A DNA stretch of 64,000 bases from Sphingomonas kyeonggiensis (GCF_030812785.1 NZ_JAUSTJ010000002.1:372001-436000); one strand, 5' to 3'. Positions 34,498-43,969 are shown, numbered from the stretch's first letter. The notes: generated by a model not told the origin, from the sequence alone. Program-made: numbers and translations.

Positions 34498-36174
34498 GTG
34501 GAAGGATTCTCGCTCAAGAGCCGTGCGATAGCCTTTGCGATGTGCGCCGGTGCCGTGGCGTTCATCCTCGCCTTGGCTGCCGCCTCCACACCGGGCATGA
34601 TCAGCGTCGAGAGCGCCGGACGGGCGTTGATCGCCGCGATCGTCTGCGGCGTGATGTGCTGGGCCTCGGCCGAGCGCAGCATCGCCTCTACCGCCGAAGC
34701 CATCGACGCCGCGATCGAGCGCCTCCAGGGTGCCGCCAATGGCGATCTGCAGAGCGGCATCCCGCCCCAGGTGCATGAATCGGTGCCGACGCTGGCGCGG
34801 GCGATGGACGGGCTGTTCCGCCAGCTCCACGCCAATCTGGAGAGCGTCCAGCGGCTCGCGATGTTCGATCCGGTGACCTCGCTGCCCAACCGCACCAATT
34901 TCCGCCGCACCGCCGAGCGGATGCTCGCCGACCTGCCGCCGGGCAATATCGCGGTGCTCTATTTCATCGATCTCGACCGCTTCAAGCATGTCAACGACAC
35001 GCTGGGCCATGCCACGGGCGATGCGCTGCTCGCCATGGTGGCCAACCGGCTGCGTGCTGTCGCCGACCGTTTCGCCGCCGAGGCCGATGCCCGGCCGCCG
35101 CTGATCGGGCGCCTTGCCGGCGACGAGTTCACCATGTTCTTCCCGACGCTGCGCAACGTGCGCGACGCCGAGCGGATCGGCCGCGGTATCCTTTATGCCC
35201 TGTCCGAGCCGTTCGACCTGGCCGACCAGGAAGTGTCGATCGGCGCCTCGATCGGCATCGCGCTGCGCCCCGAGCACGGCACCACGCTGCACGACCTGAT
35301 GCGTGCCGCCGACGCCGCCATGTACCATGCCAAGGCGATGGGCCGCGGCCGTGCCGAGCATTTCACCGAGATCCTCGCCGCCGAGATCGCAGACCGGGCG
35401 CGGCTGGAGAGCGACCTGCGCGAGGCGGTGGACAAGGACCAGTTCACCCTGGTCTACCAGCCCCAGGTCTCCGCCGCCGACGGCCGCATCGTCGCTGCCG
35501 AGGCGCTGCTGCGCTGGCGCCATCCGGACGGGCTCAAGATGCCGGGCACCTTCATCCAGCGCGCCGAGGAGACCGGCCTGATCGTCGAGATCGGCGAATG
35601 GGTGGTCGAGAGCGTCGCCGAGACGATCTCGCGCTGGGGGCGGCTCGGCATCCAGCAGCGGCTCGCGGTCAACATCAGCCCGCGCCAGCTCGACCATGCC
35701 AGCTTCTTCCGCAAGCTGCGCGAGGCGATGCTGGCGGCCAATGCGCCGGCGAGCCTGCTCGAGTTGGAGATCACCGAGACGCTGGCGATGCATTGCTCGA
35801 GCGAAGTGCTCGAGGCGATCGCGCTGCTGCGCCACGACGGTGCGACCATCGCCATAGACGATTTCGGCACCGGCTATTCGAACATCGCGCGGCTGCGCAA
35901 GCTGCCGATCGACCGGATCAAGCTCGATCGCAGCCTGATCGAGCATGTCGCCGACAGCGCCGATGCGCGGACCATCGCCCAGGCGCTGATCGGGCTGATC
36001 CACGGCCTGAATTGCGAGGCGGTGGCCGAGGGCATCGAGAGCGAGGCCCAGGCCACGGTGCTGCGCGTCATCGGCTGCGACATCCTTCAGGGCTATGCCG
36101 TGGCGACGCCGATGGAGGAGGAGGCCTTCCTCGAATGGGCACGGGGCGTGGAACCGCAGCGGATCGCGGGGTAA
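34498..36174 (+). CDS. Membrane GGDEF-EAL cyclic-di-GMP protein
   Basis: The protein has 558 residues. Two N-terminal membrane helices (about 8-30 and 42-58), a HAMP-like/coiled segment, then a GGDEF domain at about 120-285 with LAGDEF in place of GGDEF, and an EAL domain at about 300-550. In the EAL part EALLRW, NISPRQL, EITET, IDDFGTGYSN, IKLDRSLI and AEGIES are all present, so phosphodiesterase activity is likely. AGDEF forms are sometimes active as cyclases, so the first domain's state is open. GTG start at 34498 with GGAG upstream. Confidence 0.92.
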   Translation: MEGFSLKSRAIAFAMCAGAVAFILALAAASTPGMISVESAGRALIAAIVCGVMCWASAERSIASTAEAIDAAIERLQGAANGDLQSGIPPQVHESVPTLARAMDGLFRQLHANLESVQRLAMFDPVTSLPNRTNFRRTAERMLADLPPGNIAVLYFIDLDRFKHVNDTLGHATGDALLAMVANRLRAVADRFAAEADARPPLIGRLAGDEFTMFFPTLRNVRDAERIGRGILYALSEPFDLADQEVSIGASIGIALRPEHGTTLHDLMRAADAAMYHAKAMGRGRAEHFTEILAAEIADRARLESDLREAVDKDQFTLVYQPQVSAADGRIVAAEALLRWRHPDGLKMPGTFIQRAEETGLIVEIGEWVVESVAETISRWGRLGIQQRLAVNISPRQLDHASFFRKLREAMLAANAPASLLELEITETLAMHCSSEVLEAIALLRHDGATIAIDDFGTGYSNIARLRKLPIDRIKLDRSLIEHVADSADARTIAQALIGLIHGLNCEAVAEGIESEAQATVLRVIGCDILQGYAVATPMEEEAFLEWARGVEPQRIAG

Positions 36175-36183
36175 CAACTCCCC

Positions 36184-36209
36184 GTCATCCCCGCCTTCGC
36201 CGGGATGAC
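36184..36209. repeat. REP-like single hairpin
   Basis: GTCATCCCCGCCTTCGCCGG then GATGAC, ending 3 bases before the dapE stop. It lies between the convergent GGDEF-EAL gene and dapE and may end both transcripts. Confidence 0.8.
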
Positions 36210-36211
36210 GA

Positions 36212-37345
36212 TTAGGCGGCGAAAGCCCGCTTCAGGATTTCCGCATAGACATCCGTCAGCGCTTCCAGGTCGGCCAGGGCCACCGCCTCGTCTAGCTTGT
36301 GCATCGTCGCGTTGAGCAGGCCGAACTCCACCACCGGGCAGAGCTTCGAGAGGAAGCGCGCATCCGAGGTGCCGCCGGTGGTCGACAGCTCCGTCTCGAC
36401 GCCCAGCCGGTCGCGGATGGCGCCGGAGATCAGCGTGGAGAGCTCTCCGGGCTCGGTGAGGAAGGCCTCGCCATAGACGCGGCCCTTCACGATCCCCAGC
36501 GGCGCGTGGCGCTGCACGATCTCCTCGATCCGGGCGATCAGGTCGGGGCCATATTGCTGGTCGTTGAAGCGGATGCTGATCCGCGCCCTGGCCTCGCCGG
36601 GAATGACGTTGGTGGCGGGATTGCCCACGGTCAGATCGATGATCTCGATGTTCGAGGGCTGGAACCAGGCATTGCCCTCGTCCAGCACGATCGCGTCGAT
36701 CTCGGCGAGCGCGCGGACGAGGCGCGGGACCGGGTTGTCGGCAAGGTGAGGATAGGCGACATGGCCTTGCCGGCCCGGCACGGTGATGTCGATCACCGTC
36801 GAGCCGCGGCGGCCGATCTTGATCATGTCGCCGAGCCGGTGCTGCGAGGTGGGCTCGCCGACCAGGCAAAGGTCCGGCAGCAGTCCGCGCTCCGCCATCC
36901 GCTCGATGAGCCGGGGGGTGCCATAGGTGGCGGGGCCTTCCTCGTCGCCGGTGATGATCAGCGTGGTCACGCCGCTCTCGACCCGCGCCGCCGCGGCGGC
37001 GAAGGCGGCGATCGCGCCCTTCATGTCGACCGCGCCGCGCCCATAGAGCAGGTCGCCGCGCACTTCGGGCTGGAAGGCGTCGCTGGTCCAGCCCTGACCC
37101 GGCGGCACCACGTCGAGATGGCCGGCAAAGGCAAAGTGGCGCCCGCTGGTGCCCCGCACCGCCAGCAGGTTCTCCACCGGCCCCTCGGGCGCCTCGCCCT
37201 CGATGAAGCGCTCGACTCTGAAGCCGAGCGGGAGCAGCGCCGCCTCCAGCACGTCGAACACGCTGCCACGCGCGGGGGTGACGCTTTCGGCGGCGATCAG
37301 GGCCTTGGTGAGTTCGATGACGTCGGGCAAGATGGTCTCCGGCAT
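36212..37345 (-). CDS. dapE: Succinyl-diaminopimelate desuccinylase
   Basis: The protein has 377 residues. M20-family di-zinc enzyme of lysine and diaminopimelate synthesis. Motifs are FAGHLDVVPPG (zinc His and Asp), GRGAVDMKGAIAAF, TGDEEGPATYGT (catalytic and zinc Glu) and GGTSDARF. The ATG at 37345 gives the usual start; one five codons upstream is also possible. It provides mDAP for the peptidoglycan made by MurJ-dependent export. Confidence 0.94.
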   Translation of the reverse strand: MPETILPDVIELTKALIAAESVTPARGSVFDVLEAALLPLGFRVERFIEGEAPEGPVENLLAVRGTSGRHFAFAGHLDVVPPGQGWTSDAFQPEVRGDLLYGRGAVDMKGAIAAFAAAAARVESGVTTLIITGDEEGPATYGTPRLIERMAERGLLPDLCLVGEPTSQHRLGDMIKIGRRGSTVIDITVPGRQGHVAYPHLADNPVPRLVRALAEIDAIVLDEGNAWFQPSNIEIIDLTVGNPATNVIPGEARARISIRFNDQQYGPDLIARIEEIVQRHAPLGIVKGRVYGEAFLTEPGELSTLISGAIRDRLGVETELSTTGGTSDARFLSKLCPVVEFGLLNATMHKLDEAVALADLEALTDVYAEILKRAFAA

Positions 37346-37406
37346 TGGTGGAGGTGGCATTGCCCAAGCGCGACGAGGATACAATCCCAGCCTGGTGGAT
37401 CGGCGC

Positions 37407-37727
37407 ATGACGCTGCTGCTGTTCGTAGCGCTTCTGATGCCTGGCCAGGAAGCGGCGCCAACGCCCACGCGAGGCCTTTGCCGGCTGACCGGCATCAAGG
37501 TCGAGATGCTTGCGGACTCCGAGACGCTCGCCCGTGGCCGATACCGTACCGCGGAGGACCAGCGCGTCGGCGAGGCGCGACATGCCATGCTGGAGAAGCT
37601 GGCGGCAGCGCTGAAGACCCGGTTCGGCACCGCGCAGCCATCGCGCGTCGAGCTTCAGCGCAGCGACAGTCTCGACAATGACGCGATGCTCAGTCTTGCG
37701 GCGGCGTGCCGCGACCTGCCCCAATAG
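37407..37727 (+). CDS. Small secreted protein of unknown function
   Basis: The protein has 106 residues. A short hydrophobic start (MTLLLFVALLMPGQEAAPTP) looks like a signal peptide. Two Cys (GLCRL and AACRD) may form a disulfide in the periplasm. No family is recognised. It is read divergently from dapE and lies 8 bases before the cupin gene, which suggests a three-gene unit. Real expression is uncertain. Confidence 0.5.
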   Translation: MTLLLFVALLMPGQEAAPTPTRGLCRLTGIKVEMLADSETLARGRYRTAEDQRVGEARHAMLEKLAAALKTRFGTAQPSRVELQRSDSLDNDAMLSLAAACRDLPQ

Positions 37728-37735
37728 GTGCCGAC

Positions 37736-38185
37736 ATGCCCAAGCTCGATCTCGATGCCATCCCGCAGACCAATGCGACGGGATATCCGCCCGAATTTGC
37801 CGGGCCGGTGCAGGGGCGCTGGTATCGCCGGCTGGCGCCCGCGAGCGGGATCACCGACTTCGGCTGCAGCCATGTCACGCTCGAGCCGGGTGCCTGGTCC
37901 GCCCAGCGGCACTGGCACGAGGGGGAGGACGAGTTCGTCGTGATGCTCGCCGGCGAGGCGGTGCTGGTCGATGATGGCGGCGAAACGGTGATGCGGCCGG
38001 GCGATGTTGCGGCATTTCCCAAGAATGACGGCAACGGGCATGTGCTGCAGAACCGCGGCGATGCGCCTTGCGTCTATATCGCGGTGGGAAAGCCGTCGGT
38101 GACCGACTGCCATTATCCTGACATCGACATGCATTTGCCTGCCGGGCAGGGGTTTCGGCGAAAGGATGGGAGCCCGTTTACATGA
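37736..38185 (+). CDS. Cupin-domain protein
   Basis: The protein has 149 residues. The cupin metal site is visible in QRHWHEGEDEFVVMLAGEAV (two His and a Glu) with a third His in NDGNGHVLQN. The start QTNATGYPPEF and GKPSVTDCHYPDIDMH match cupins annotated near sugar or transcription-related small genes. The enzymatic role is unknown. Its stop overlaps the next gene by 4 bases (ATGA). Confidence 0.85.
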   Translation: MPKLDLDAIPQTNATGYPPEFAGPVQGRWYRRLAPASGITDFGCSHVTLEPGAWSAQRHWHEGEDEFVVMLAGEAVLVDDGGETVMRPGDVAAFPKNDGNGHVLQNRGDAPCVYIAVGKPSVTDCHYPDIDMHLPAGQGFRRKDGSPFT

Positions 38186-38691
38186 TCGCCTTCGCATTGC
38201 TGCTCGCCGCCATGGTTTCGGACGATACCGAACCGAAGATCGATGCTCCCATCCTGACGCTCAGGATCGCCGAAGCGCTCGTTTCGAAGCGCATGGCAGT
38301 ACGGATTGGCATCCGGCCCGTGACCGAGCCGGTGCAGGAAGTGACGGCCGACCGTATCCAGTTCGTGGCCAATTACGAGGATCGCGGCCGGATAAGTCGG
38401 CGCTGGACCGATGGCGCGAAATGCCCAGGTGCGATGAACGTGCTCCTCGAGGTCGAGAGGTTGACGATGCCAAGCCCAAGGCTCCCGCTCGTGACGCGAT
38501 CGATGCAGGGCGGGTATATTGTGATGGACGGCACAAGCTATGACCTGGAGGTCGCCTCCAGTTCGCTGCAGCAACAGGACACGGGGCCAATCCACATTTC
38601 CAGCAATGTGGGTACCGATCTGGCCAAATGGGCCGATGCGCTGTCCGCCGCGCTCGAGAATTGCTGGGTTCCTGCGCGAAGCTGGCCTTAA
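38182..38691 (+). CDS. Secreted protein of unknown function
   Basis: The protein has 169 residues with a short hydrophobic N-terminus (MIAFALLLAAMV). Two Cys (AKCPG, ENCW) may pair. No family is recognised. The ATG overlaps the cupin stop by 4 bases, so translation is coupled. Its TAA and the TAA of the opposite GH19-type gene share the palindrome TTAA at 38688-38691. Confidence 0.6.
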   Translation: MIAFALLLAAMVSDDTEPKIDAPILTLRIAEALVSKRMAVRIGIRPVTEPVQEVTADRIQFVANYEDRGRISRRWTDGAKCPGAMNVLLEVERLTMPSPRLPLVTRSMQGGYIVMDGTSYDLEVASSSLQQQDTGPIHISSNVGTDLAKWADALSAALENCWVPARSWP

Positions 38692-39302
38692 AGGATCAGC
38701 GCCTTCATCTTGGCGTACCGGTCCTGGCGGTCGGCCCAGCCATTGGGGTCCTTGGTCGATGTAGGGCTGCCGCGGTTGATGCCGTTGGAGACGGCCCTGA
38801 GATTGTCCTGGTCCGCCCAGCTGTTGAGGCTGCAATTGTCCCAATAGGCGCAGAAGGCGAGCAGACCGAGTGACCAGATCTCGAGCAGTTCGGGATTGGT
38901 CTCCAGATCGATGCCGAGCTTGCGGCCATAGAGGCGGTAATTGGCGCGGCCGGTGAGCTGGCCGGGGCCGCGGCCGAGATAGCGCAGGCCGTCGCCTGGC
39001 TGATCATTACCCAGCGCCGCGTTCATCTCGTACTTTTTCTGCGCAGCGGTGGGGCCCCAGATCTCGCGATTATAGCGGAAGCCGCCGCTCTCATGCGCGC
39101 ATTGCGCCATGAAATGGGCGAGGCGCAGGCCATTCTCCACGATGCCATAGCTGCGGAAATGGACGTTCGCGGCGAGGCCGAGTTCCGGCGCGATCGTCGC
39201 CGATGCACCTGCCTTGACGAACAAGGCCGCAAGCGTGCCGCGCCCCAGCGCACCGTCTGCCGTCACGCCCAGCCGCTGCTGCAGCTTCTTCACGTCGAAC
39301 AT
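38688..39302 (-). CDS. GH19-type chitinase/lysozyme-like protein
   Basis: The protein has 204 residues without a signal peptide. A short N-terminal peptidoglycan-binding-like unit (KKLQQRLGVTADGALGRGTL) precedes a GH19-like domain. HFMAQCAHESGGFRYNREIW holds the likely catalytic Glu, and YLGRGPGQLTGRANYRLYG is the second signature. Such proteins are usually phage endolysins or lysins of interbacterial systems. No holin, spanin or other phage gene is nearby, so it is an orphan. Overlaps the preceding gene's stop tail to tail. Confidence 0.85.
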   Translation of the reverse strand: MFDVKKLQQRLGVTADGALGRGTLAALFVKAGASATIAPELGLAANVHFRSYGIVENGLRLAHFMAQCAHESGGFRYNREIWGPTAAQKKYEMNAALGNDQPGDGLRYLGRGPGQLTGRANYRLYGRKLGIDLETNPELLEIWSLGLLAFCAYWDNCSLNSWADQDNLRAVSNGINRGSPTSTKDPNGWADRQDRYAKMKALIL

Positions 39303-39386
39303 GGATGATCCCCCGACTGATCCGCCCGATCCGGTGGATTGTTGCCTGGTGGAATCTGGACGCAGCTGCAGAGCCGCGCAAGTATA

Positions 39387-40049
39387 TCAGACCGTATCGG
39401 CTTCGAATTGCTGGATCACCCAATCCTCTTCCTGCGCCGCGGCGATCCAGTCCTGCATGAAGGGGTGCTGGAGCACTGCATTCATATAGGCAGGCGCGAA
39501 GCGGGCGACGGGCAGCGAATAGGTGACGAGGCGCGTCACCACCGGCGCGAACATGATGTCCGCTGCGCCGAACGCGCCGAACAGGAACTGGCCATCGCCA
39601 CCGAAGCGGGCACGGGCCTGGGCCCAGAGCTCCATGATCCGGCCGATATCCTGGATCACGTCGGCATCGGGCGTCTTGGGCGGATAGACCTGGCGCACGT
39701 TCATGCTGTGCTTGCGGCGCAGGGCCGCGAAGCTGGAGTGCATCTCCGCCGCCATCGAGCGGGCCATGGCGCGTGCCGCCGGGTCTTCCGGCCAGAACTT
39801 CGTGTTGCCGGTCTTGTCGTTGAGATATTCGACGATCGCCAGGCTGTCCCATACCACGGCGTCGCCGTCCCACAGGATCGGCACCTTGCCCGAGGACGGC
39901 GCGAACTCGTCGCCCTCGCGGCGCTTTTCCCAGTCCTGGTCATACAGCGGCACCACCACTTCCTCGAAGGGCAGGCCGGATTGCTTGCAGGCGAGCCAGC
40001 CGCGCAGCGACCAGGAGGAATAGGCCTTGTTGCCGATGTAGAGCTTCAT
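39387..40049 (-). CDS. Glutathione S-transferase family protein
   Basis: The protein has 220 residues. The thioredoxin-like N-terminal domain (KLYIGNKAYSSWSLRGWLAC) has the Ser-rich catalytic segment SSWS, and SGKVPILWDGDAVVWDSLAI is the glutathione-binding loop. A helical C-terminal domain follows (FGAFGAADIMFAPVVTR). The substrate is unknown. The ATG at 40049 is the natural start of the fold; the frame extends upstream without coding character. Confidence 0.9.
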   Translation of the reverse strand: MKLYIGNKAYSSWSLRGWLACKQSGLPFEEVVVPLYDQDWEKRREGDEFAPSSGKVPILWDGDAVVWDSLAIVEYLNDKTGNTKFWPEDPAARAMARSMAAEMHSSFAALRRKHSMNVRQVYPPKTPDADVIQDIGRIMELWAQARARFGGDGQFLFGAFGAADIMFAPVVTRLVTYSLPVARFAPAYMNAVLQHPFMQDWIAAAQEEDWVIQQFEADTV

Positions 40050-40182
40050 GGCAGCCGGGATAGCGAGCGGTTGCGCAAGGGGCAATCGCGCGTGGTGTGC
40101 CGAAGTGGAAACGGTGGCATCTTGTCTTGCCAACGTAACGAAATCGCACGAAGAATCCCGACTGCAAGATTTGGGGGAATCC

Positions 40183-42153
40183 ATGCGAGGCAAGTGGTTC
40201 GGGTCGACGGCATTGGCCGTAGTGGCCCTTGGTATCGGTTTTCCGGCGGCTGTTCACGCGCAGACGGCCCCGACTGTATCCTCGGCACCGGCCGCCGCGC
40301 CGGCTGCGCGGCCGACACGCTACGACACCTCGGTCTTCGCCGAGCTGCCCGCGATCGAGGCGCCTTCGCTTTCGCCCTCCGGGGACAAGATCGCTGCGCG
40401 CATCGCGGTGGACGGCGTCCAGTATTTCGGCATCTATCCGGTAGCCGGCGGCGATCCGGCGATCGTGGCGCTAGGCGACACCGATCTGAACTGGTGGCGC
40501 TGGGTGAATGACGACTGGCTGGTCATCGGTATCGGCCAGACCGTGCCGGTTCAGGACGAGGAATGGTACCTCACCCGCGCATTCGGCGTGAAGACCGACG
40601 GCAAGAAGCTGGTGAAGCTCAACAAGGAGACCGCCGGCCAGAATGCGTCCGACCTGATATGGGTGGCGCGCGACGGATCGCCGCGGGTCCTGCTGGGCTC
40701 GCAGAACTCGATCTATGGCGACAATGTCGATTTCTGGCCGCGGGTCGACGAGATCGATGTCACCACCGGCCGGGCGAAGCGGGTCCAGGCCGGCCAGTCC
40801 GGCGTCTGGAACTGGTATGCCGACGGCAGCGGCACGGTCCGCATGGGCTATGCCCTGTCCGACGACGGGCGCAAGCGGCGGCTCTATTACCGCCAGCAGC
40901 GCGGCGACAGTTTCAAGGTGATCGATCGGGCGACGTCGATCGACGATTCGCTGGAGATGCCGGCGATGTTCCTGGGCGACCCTACCAAGGCGCTGATCAT
41001 CGGCGACGATGCGGACGGCTATTCGGCGCTGTACGAATATGACCTGACCAAGCTGGAGCGCGGCAAGCAGCTGTTCGCGTCCAAGGGCTATGACATTGGC
41101 GGCCTGTGGAGCGATGCCAGCGATACCGGCTATCTCGGCATCGACGTGACCCGCGACAAGCCGGGCATGGTGTGGACCGACCCGGCGATGCTGGAGCTGC
41201 AGAAGCGGCTCGACGGCATGATCAAGGGCGGGCAACCGGAAATCGTCTCGATGAGCCGGGATCATGGCACGGTGATCTTCCGCGCCGGCGCGGCCTCGGG
41301 GCCGGGCGGCTATTTCCTGTTCCATGCCGCCGACGGCACGGTCGATGCGATCGGCAGCGTCAACCGCACGATCGGGATGAAGCTGGTCCACCGGGTGCGC
41401 ACGATCCGCTACAAGGCGCGCGACGGGCTGGAGATCCCGGCGGTGCTGACCCTGCCCAATGGCGATCCGCACAACGCCCCGCTGATCGTGATGCCGCATG
41501 GCGGCCCCTTCGCGCGCGACACCGAGGAATGGGACTGGTGGGCGCAGTTCCTCGCGGACCGCGGCTATGTGGTGATCCAGCCCAATTATCGCGGCTCCTC
41601 GGGCTATGGCACCAAGTTCTCCCGCAAGGGGATCGGGCAATGGGGCCTGGCGATGCAGGACGACCTGGACGACGCGGTGACCGCGCTCGCCGCCCAGGGG
41701 CTGATCGATCCCAAGCGGGTGTGCATGGTCGGCGCCTCCTATGGCGGCTATGCGGCGATGCGGGCGGCGCAGCGGGACGGATCGCGCTATCGCTGCGCGG
41801 TCTCCTATGCCGGGGTGTCCGACCTCAACCGGATGCTGCGCTTCAACGGCAACTTCCTCGGCGCTGGCGCGCGGCAGGACTGGCTGCGCCAGCAGGTGGG
41901 GGACCTGAAGGGGGTGTCGCCGCTCAACTTCCCCGAGCAATTCTCGACGCCGATCCTGATCGTCCATGGCAAGAAGGACCGCACCGTCCCCGTCTCGCAA
42001 TCGCGGCTGATGGCCAAGCGGCTGAAGGAGGCGGGCAGGAACGCGACCTATATCGAGCAGCCCGAGGGTGATCACCATTTCACCCGCGAGGCAGATCGGC
42101 TAGAGTTCCTCAAGGCGCTCGAGGACTTCCTGGCGAAGTACAACCCGGCCTGA
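40183..42153 (+). CDS. Secreted S9-family prolyl oligopeptidase-type peptidase
   Basis: The protein has 656 residues. The signal peptide ends at AVHAQ (about residue 27). A seven-bladed beta-propeller (about 40-400) precedes the alpha/beta-hydrolase domain. The nucleophile is in VGASYGGYAA (about Ser 519), with the acid in HGKKDRTVP and the His in EGDHHF. The family includes acylaminoacyl- and dipeptidyl peptidases. It probably acts in the periplasm. GGGGGA precedes the ATG, which diverges from the GST gene. Confidence 0.92.
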   Translation: MRGKWFGSTALAVVALGIGFPAAVHAQTAPTVSSAPAAAPAARPTRYDTSVFAELPAIEAPSLSPSGDKIAARIAVDGVQYFGIYPVAGGDPAIVALGDTDLNWWRWVNDDWLVIGIGQTVPVQDEEWYLTRAFGVKTDGKKLVKLNKETAGQNASDLIWVARDGSPRVLLGSQNSIYGDNVDFWPRVDEIDVTTGRAKRVQAGQSGVWNWYADGSGTVRMGYALSDDGRKRRLYYRQQRGDSFKVIDRATSIDDSLEMPAMFLGDPTKALIIGDDADGYSALYEYDLTKLERGKQLFASKGYDIGGLWSDASDTGYLGIDVTRDKPGMVWTDPAMLELQKRLDGMIKGGQPEIVSMSRDHGTVIFRAGAASGPGGYFLFHAADGTVDAIGSVNRTIGMKLVHRVRTIRYKARDGLEIPAVLTLPNGDPHNAPLIVMPHGGPFARDTEEWDWWAQFLADRGYVVIQPNYRGSSGYGTKFSRKGIGQWGLAMQDDLDDAVTALAAQGLIDPKRVCMVGASYGGYAAMRAAQRDGSRYRCAVSYAGVSDLNRMLRFNGNFLGAGARQDWLRQQVGDLKGVSPLNFPEQFSTPILIVHGKKDRTVPVSQSRLMAKRLKEAGRNATYIEQPEGDHHFTREADRLEFLKALEDFLAKYNPA

Positions 42154-42168
42154 GCCGGGATTCGCGCT

Positions 42169-42254
42169 TGATGTATATGCATGATGTGTACGCATGATGC
42201 ATATGCATCGTTGATCGGTGGTCTTGATGCATATACATGATGTGCATGCATCAA
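42169..42254. promoter_or_regulatory. Cluster of ATGCAT palindromes over marR start
   Basis: Within 86 bases are TTGATGTATATGCATGATG (42169-42187), the perfect 14-base palindrome GATGCATATGCATC (42196-42209), and a 31-base inverted repeat with 9-base arms TTGATGCAT / ATGCATCAA (42224-42232 and 42246-42254). The first and third sites are near mirror images. The last two overlap the marR start codon. A MarR binding region is the simplest reading. Confidence 0.7.
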
Positions 42255-42689
42255 GAGTCGCTTCCTGCCGTCTGCGCCTGCACCATGCTGCGCAAGGCCG
42301 CGCGCACCGTCGGCCGCGTCTATGACGAGGCGCTGGCCGGTCATGGCATGACCACGGCGCAATTCGCGATCCTGCGCCATGTCGCGCGGGACGAGCCGCT
42401 GGCGCTCAGCCGGCTGGCCGAACAGCTGGAGATGGACCGCAGCTCGCTCTACCGCGCGCTGGCACCGATCGAGAAGCGGGGCTGGGTGGTGGTGAAGCCC
42501 GGTGCCGGGCGCAGCAAGTGCGCGACCCTGTCCGAGGCGGGCCGGGCGGCGCTCCATGCCGCCGAGCCCGACTGGGCGGCGATCCAGCGGCGGGTGGAGG
42601 AGGAGGCTGGCTCGGCGCTCTGGTCGGTGATGAAGGCCGGGCTCAAGTCGCTCACCGAAAGCGTCGAGCGCGCCGGAGGCGGGGCATGA
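42237..42689 (+). CDS. MarR-family transcriptional regulator
   Basis: The protein has 150 residues. The conserved start CACTMLRKAARTVGRVYDEA and the winged helix (LALSRLAEQLEMDRSSLYRA) are clear MarR features. Several ATGs (42237, 42240, 42246) fall inside the palindrome cluster, so the exact start is uncertain; no good ribosome binding site is visible, and leaderless or weak initiation is possible. Its stop overlaps the MFS gene by 4 bases. It probably represses its own operon, with release by a compound the transporter exports or imports. Confidence 0.9.
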   Translation: MMCMHQESLPAVCACTMLRKAARTVGRVYDEALAGHGMTTAQFAILRHVARDEPLALSRLAEQLEMDRSSLYRALAPIEKRGWVVVKPGAGRSKCATLSEAGRAALHAAEPDWAAIQRRVEEEAGSALWSVMKAGLKSLTESVERAGGGA

Positions 42690-43969
42690 TCGCTTTGCTC
42701 TCCCGCCTGCCGGTCGGCGCGCGGGGCTATGCCGGCATCGTCGCGGCGATCACCTTTGTGGCACTGCTGGTGTCGGCGGGGCTGCGCTCGGCGCCCGGCG
42801 TGATGATGCTGCCGCTCGAGCAGCATTTCGGCTGGGACCGGGCGACCATCTCCGCCGCCGCCGCGATCGGCATCTTCCTCTACGGGCTGGTCGGGCCGTT
42901 CGCTGCTGCACTGATGCTCAGCGTGGGGATCAAGCGGACGATGCTGGGCGGGCTGGTGCTGATGTCGCTGGCGACCTTCGCCAGCCTGTGGATGTCCGAG
43001 CCCTGGCAATATGTGCTGAGCTGGGGCGTGTTCTCGGGCGTGGGCAGCGGCGCCGTGGCGTCGGTGCTGGGCGCGGCGGTGGTCAATCGCTGGTTCGCGA
43101 CGCGCCAGGGCCTGGTGATGGGCATGCTGACCGCCAGCACCGCGACCGGTGCGCTGGTGTTGCTGCCTCTGCTCGCCTGGCTGGCCGAGGGCGGGGCGTG
43201 GCGGCCGGTGGCGCTCGCCGTGTCGATCGCAAGTGCCTGCGTGATCCCGCTAGTGCTGTTCTTCGTGCCGGAGCACCCACAAGACCTTGGCGTGCGCCGC
43301 TTCGGCGAGACCGCGGAGAGCGCGCCGCCGCCGCCGATGAAACAGGCGTCGACCCCGGCGCTGGCCTTCACCGCGCTGTTCCGCGCCTCGAAGAGCATGA
43401 CCTTCTGGCTGCTGTTCGGCACCTTCTTCGTCTGCGGGCTGACCACCAACGGGCTGGTCGGCACCCACCTGATCGCCTTCTGCGGCGACCATGGCATCGC
43501 GCCGGTGCAGGCGGCGGGGTTGCTCAGCCTGATGGGGCTGTTCGACCTGATCGGCACCACTGCATCGGGCTGGCTGACCGACCGCTATGATCCCCGGAAA
43601 CTGCTGTTCGTCTATTACGGGCTGCGCGGGCTCTCGCTGCTGGCGCTGCCGTTCCTCGACTTCAGCGCCTCCAGCCTGCTGATCTTCGCGATCTTCTACG
43701 GGCTCGACTGGATCGCGACCGTGCCGCCGACGGTGAAGCTGGCCAACGTCCATTTCGGCGAGCGCGACGCGCCGATCGTGTTCGGCTGGGTGATGGTGGG
43801 GCACCAGATCGGGGCGGCGACCGCGGCGTTCGGCGCCGGTGCGGTGCGGGCCTGGACGGGGACCTATACCCCGGCCTTCCTGGTGGCGGGCGCCTTCGGA
43901 CTGGTCGCGGCGGTGGCGATCCTGGCGGCGCGGGCGGAGAAGCCGGGCACGCGGATGGCGCTGGCTTAG
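42686..43969 (+). CDS. MFS transporter, monocarboxylate-like
   Basis: The protein has 427 residues and 12 predicted membrane helices. The second half contains the MFS motif-A-like loop [19 protein letters not shown]. The arrangement is similar to the MCT/OFA-type subfamily. It is coupled to the MarR gene by ATGA. A role in moving a small acid or aromatic compound sensed by the regulator is inferred. Convergent with the chemoreceptor gene; their stops overlap by 3 bases. Confidence 0.88.
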   Translation: MIALLSRLPVGARGYAGIVAAITFVALLVSAGLRSAPGVMMLPLEQHFGWDRATISAAAAIGIFLYGLVGPFAAALMLSVGIKRTMLGGLVLMSLATFASLWMSEPWQYVLSWGVFSGVGSGAVASVLGAAVVNRWFATRQGLVMGMLTASTATGALVLLPLLAWLAEGGAWRPVALAVSIASACVIPLVLFFVPEHPQDLGVRRFGETAESAPPPPMKQASTPALAFTALFRASKSMTFWLLFGTFFVCGLTTNGLVGTHLIAFCGDHGIAPVQAAGLLSLMGLFDLIGTTASGWLTDRYDPRKLLFVYYGLRGLSLLALPFLDFSASSLLIFAIFYGLDWIATVPPTVKLANVHFGERDAPIVFGWVMVGHQIGAATAAFGAGAVRAWTGTYTPAFLVAGAFGLVAAVAILAARAEKPGTRMALA

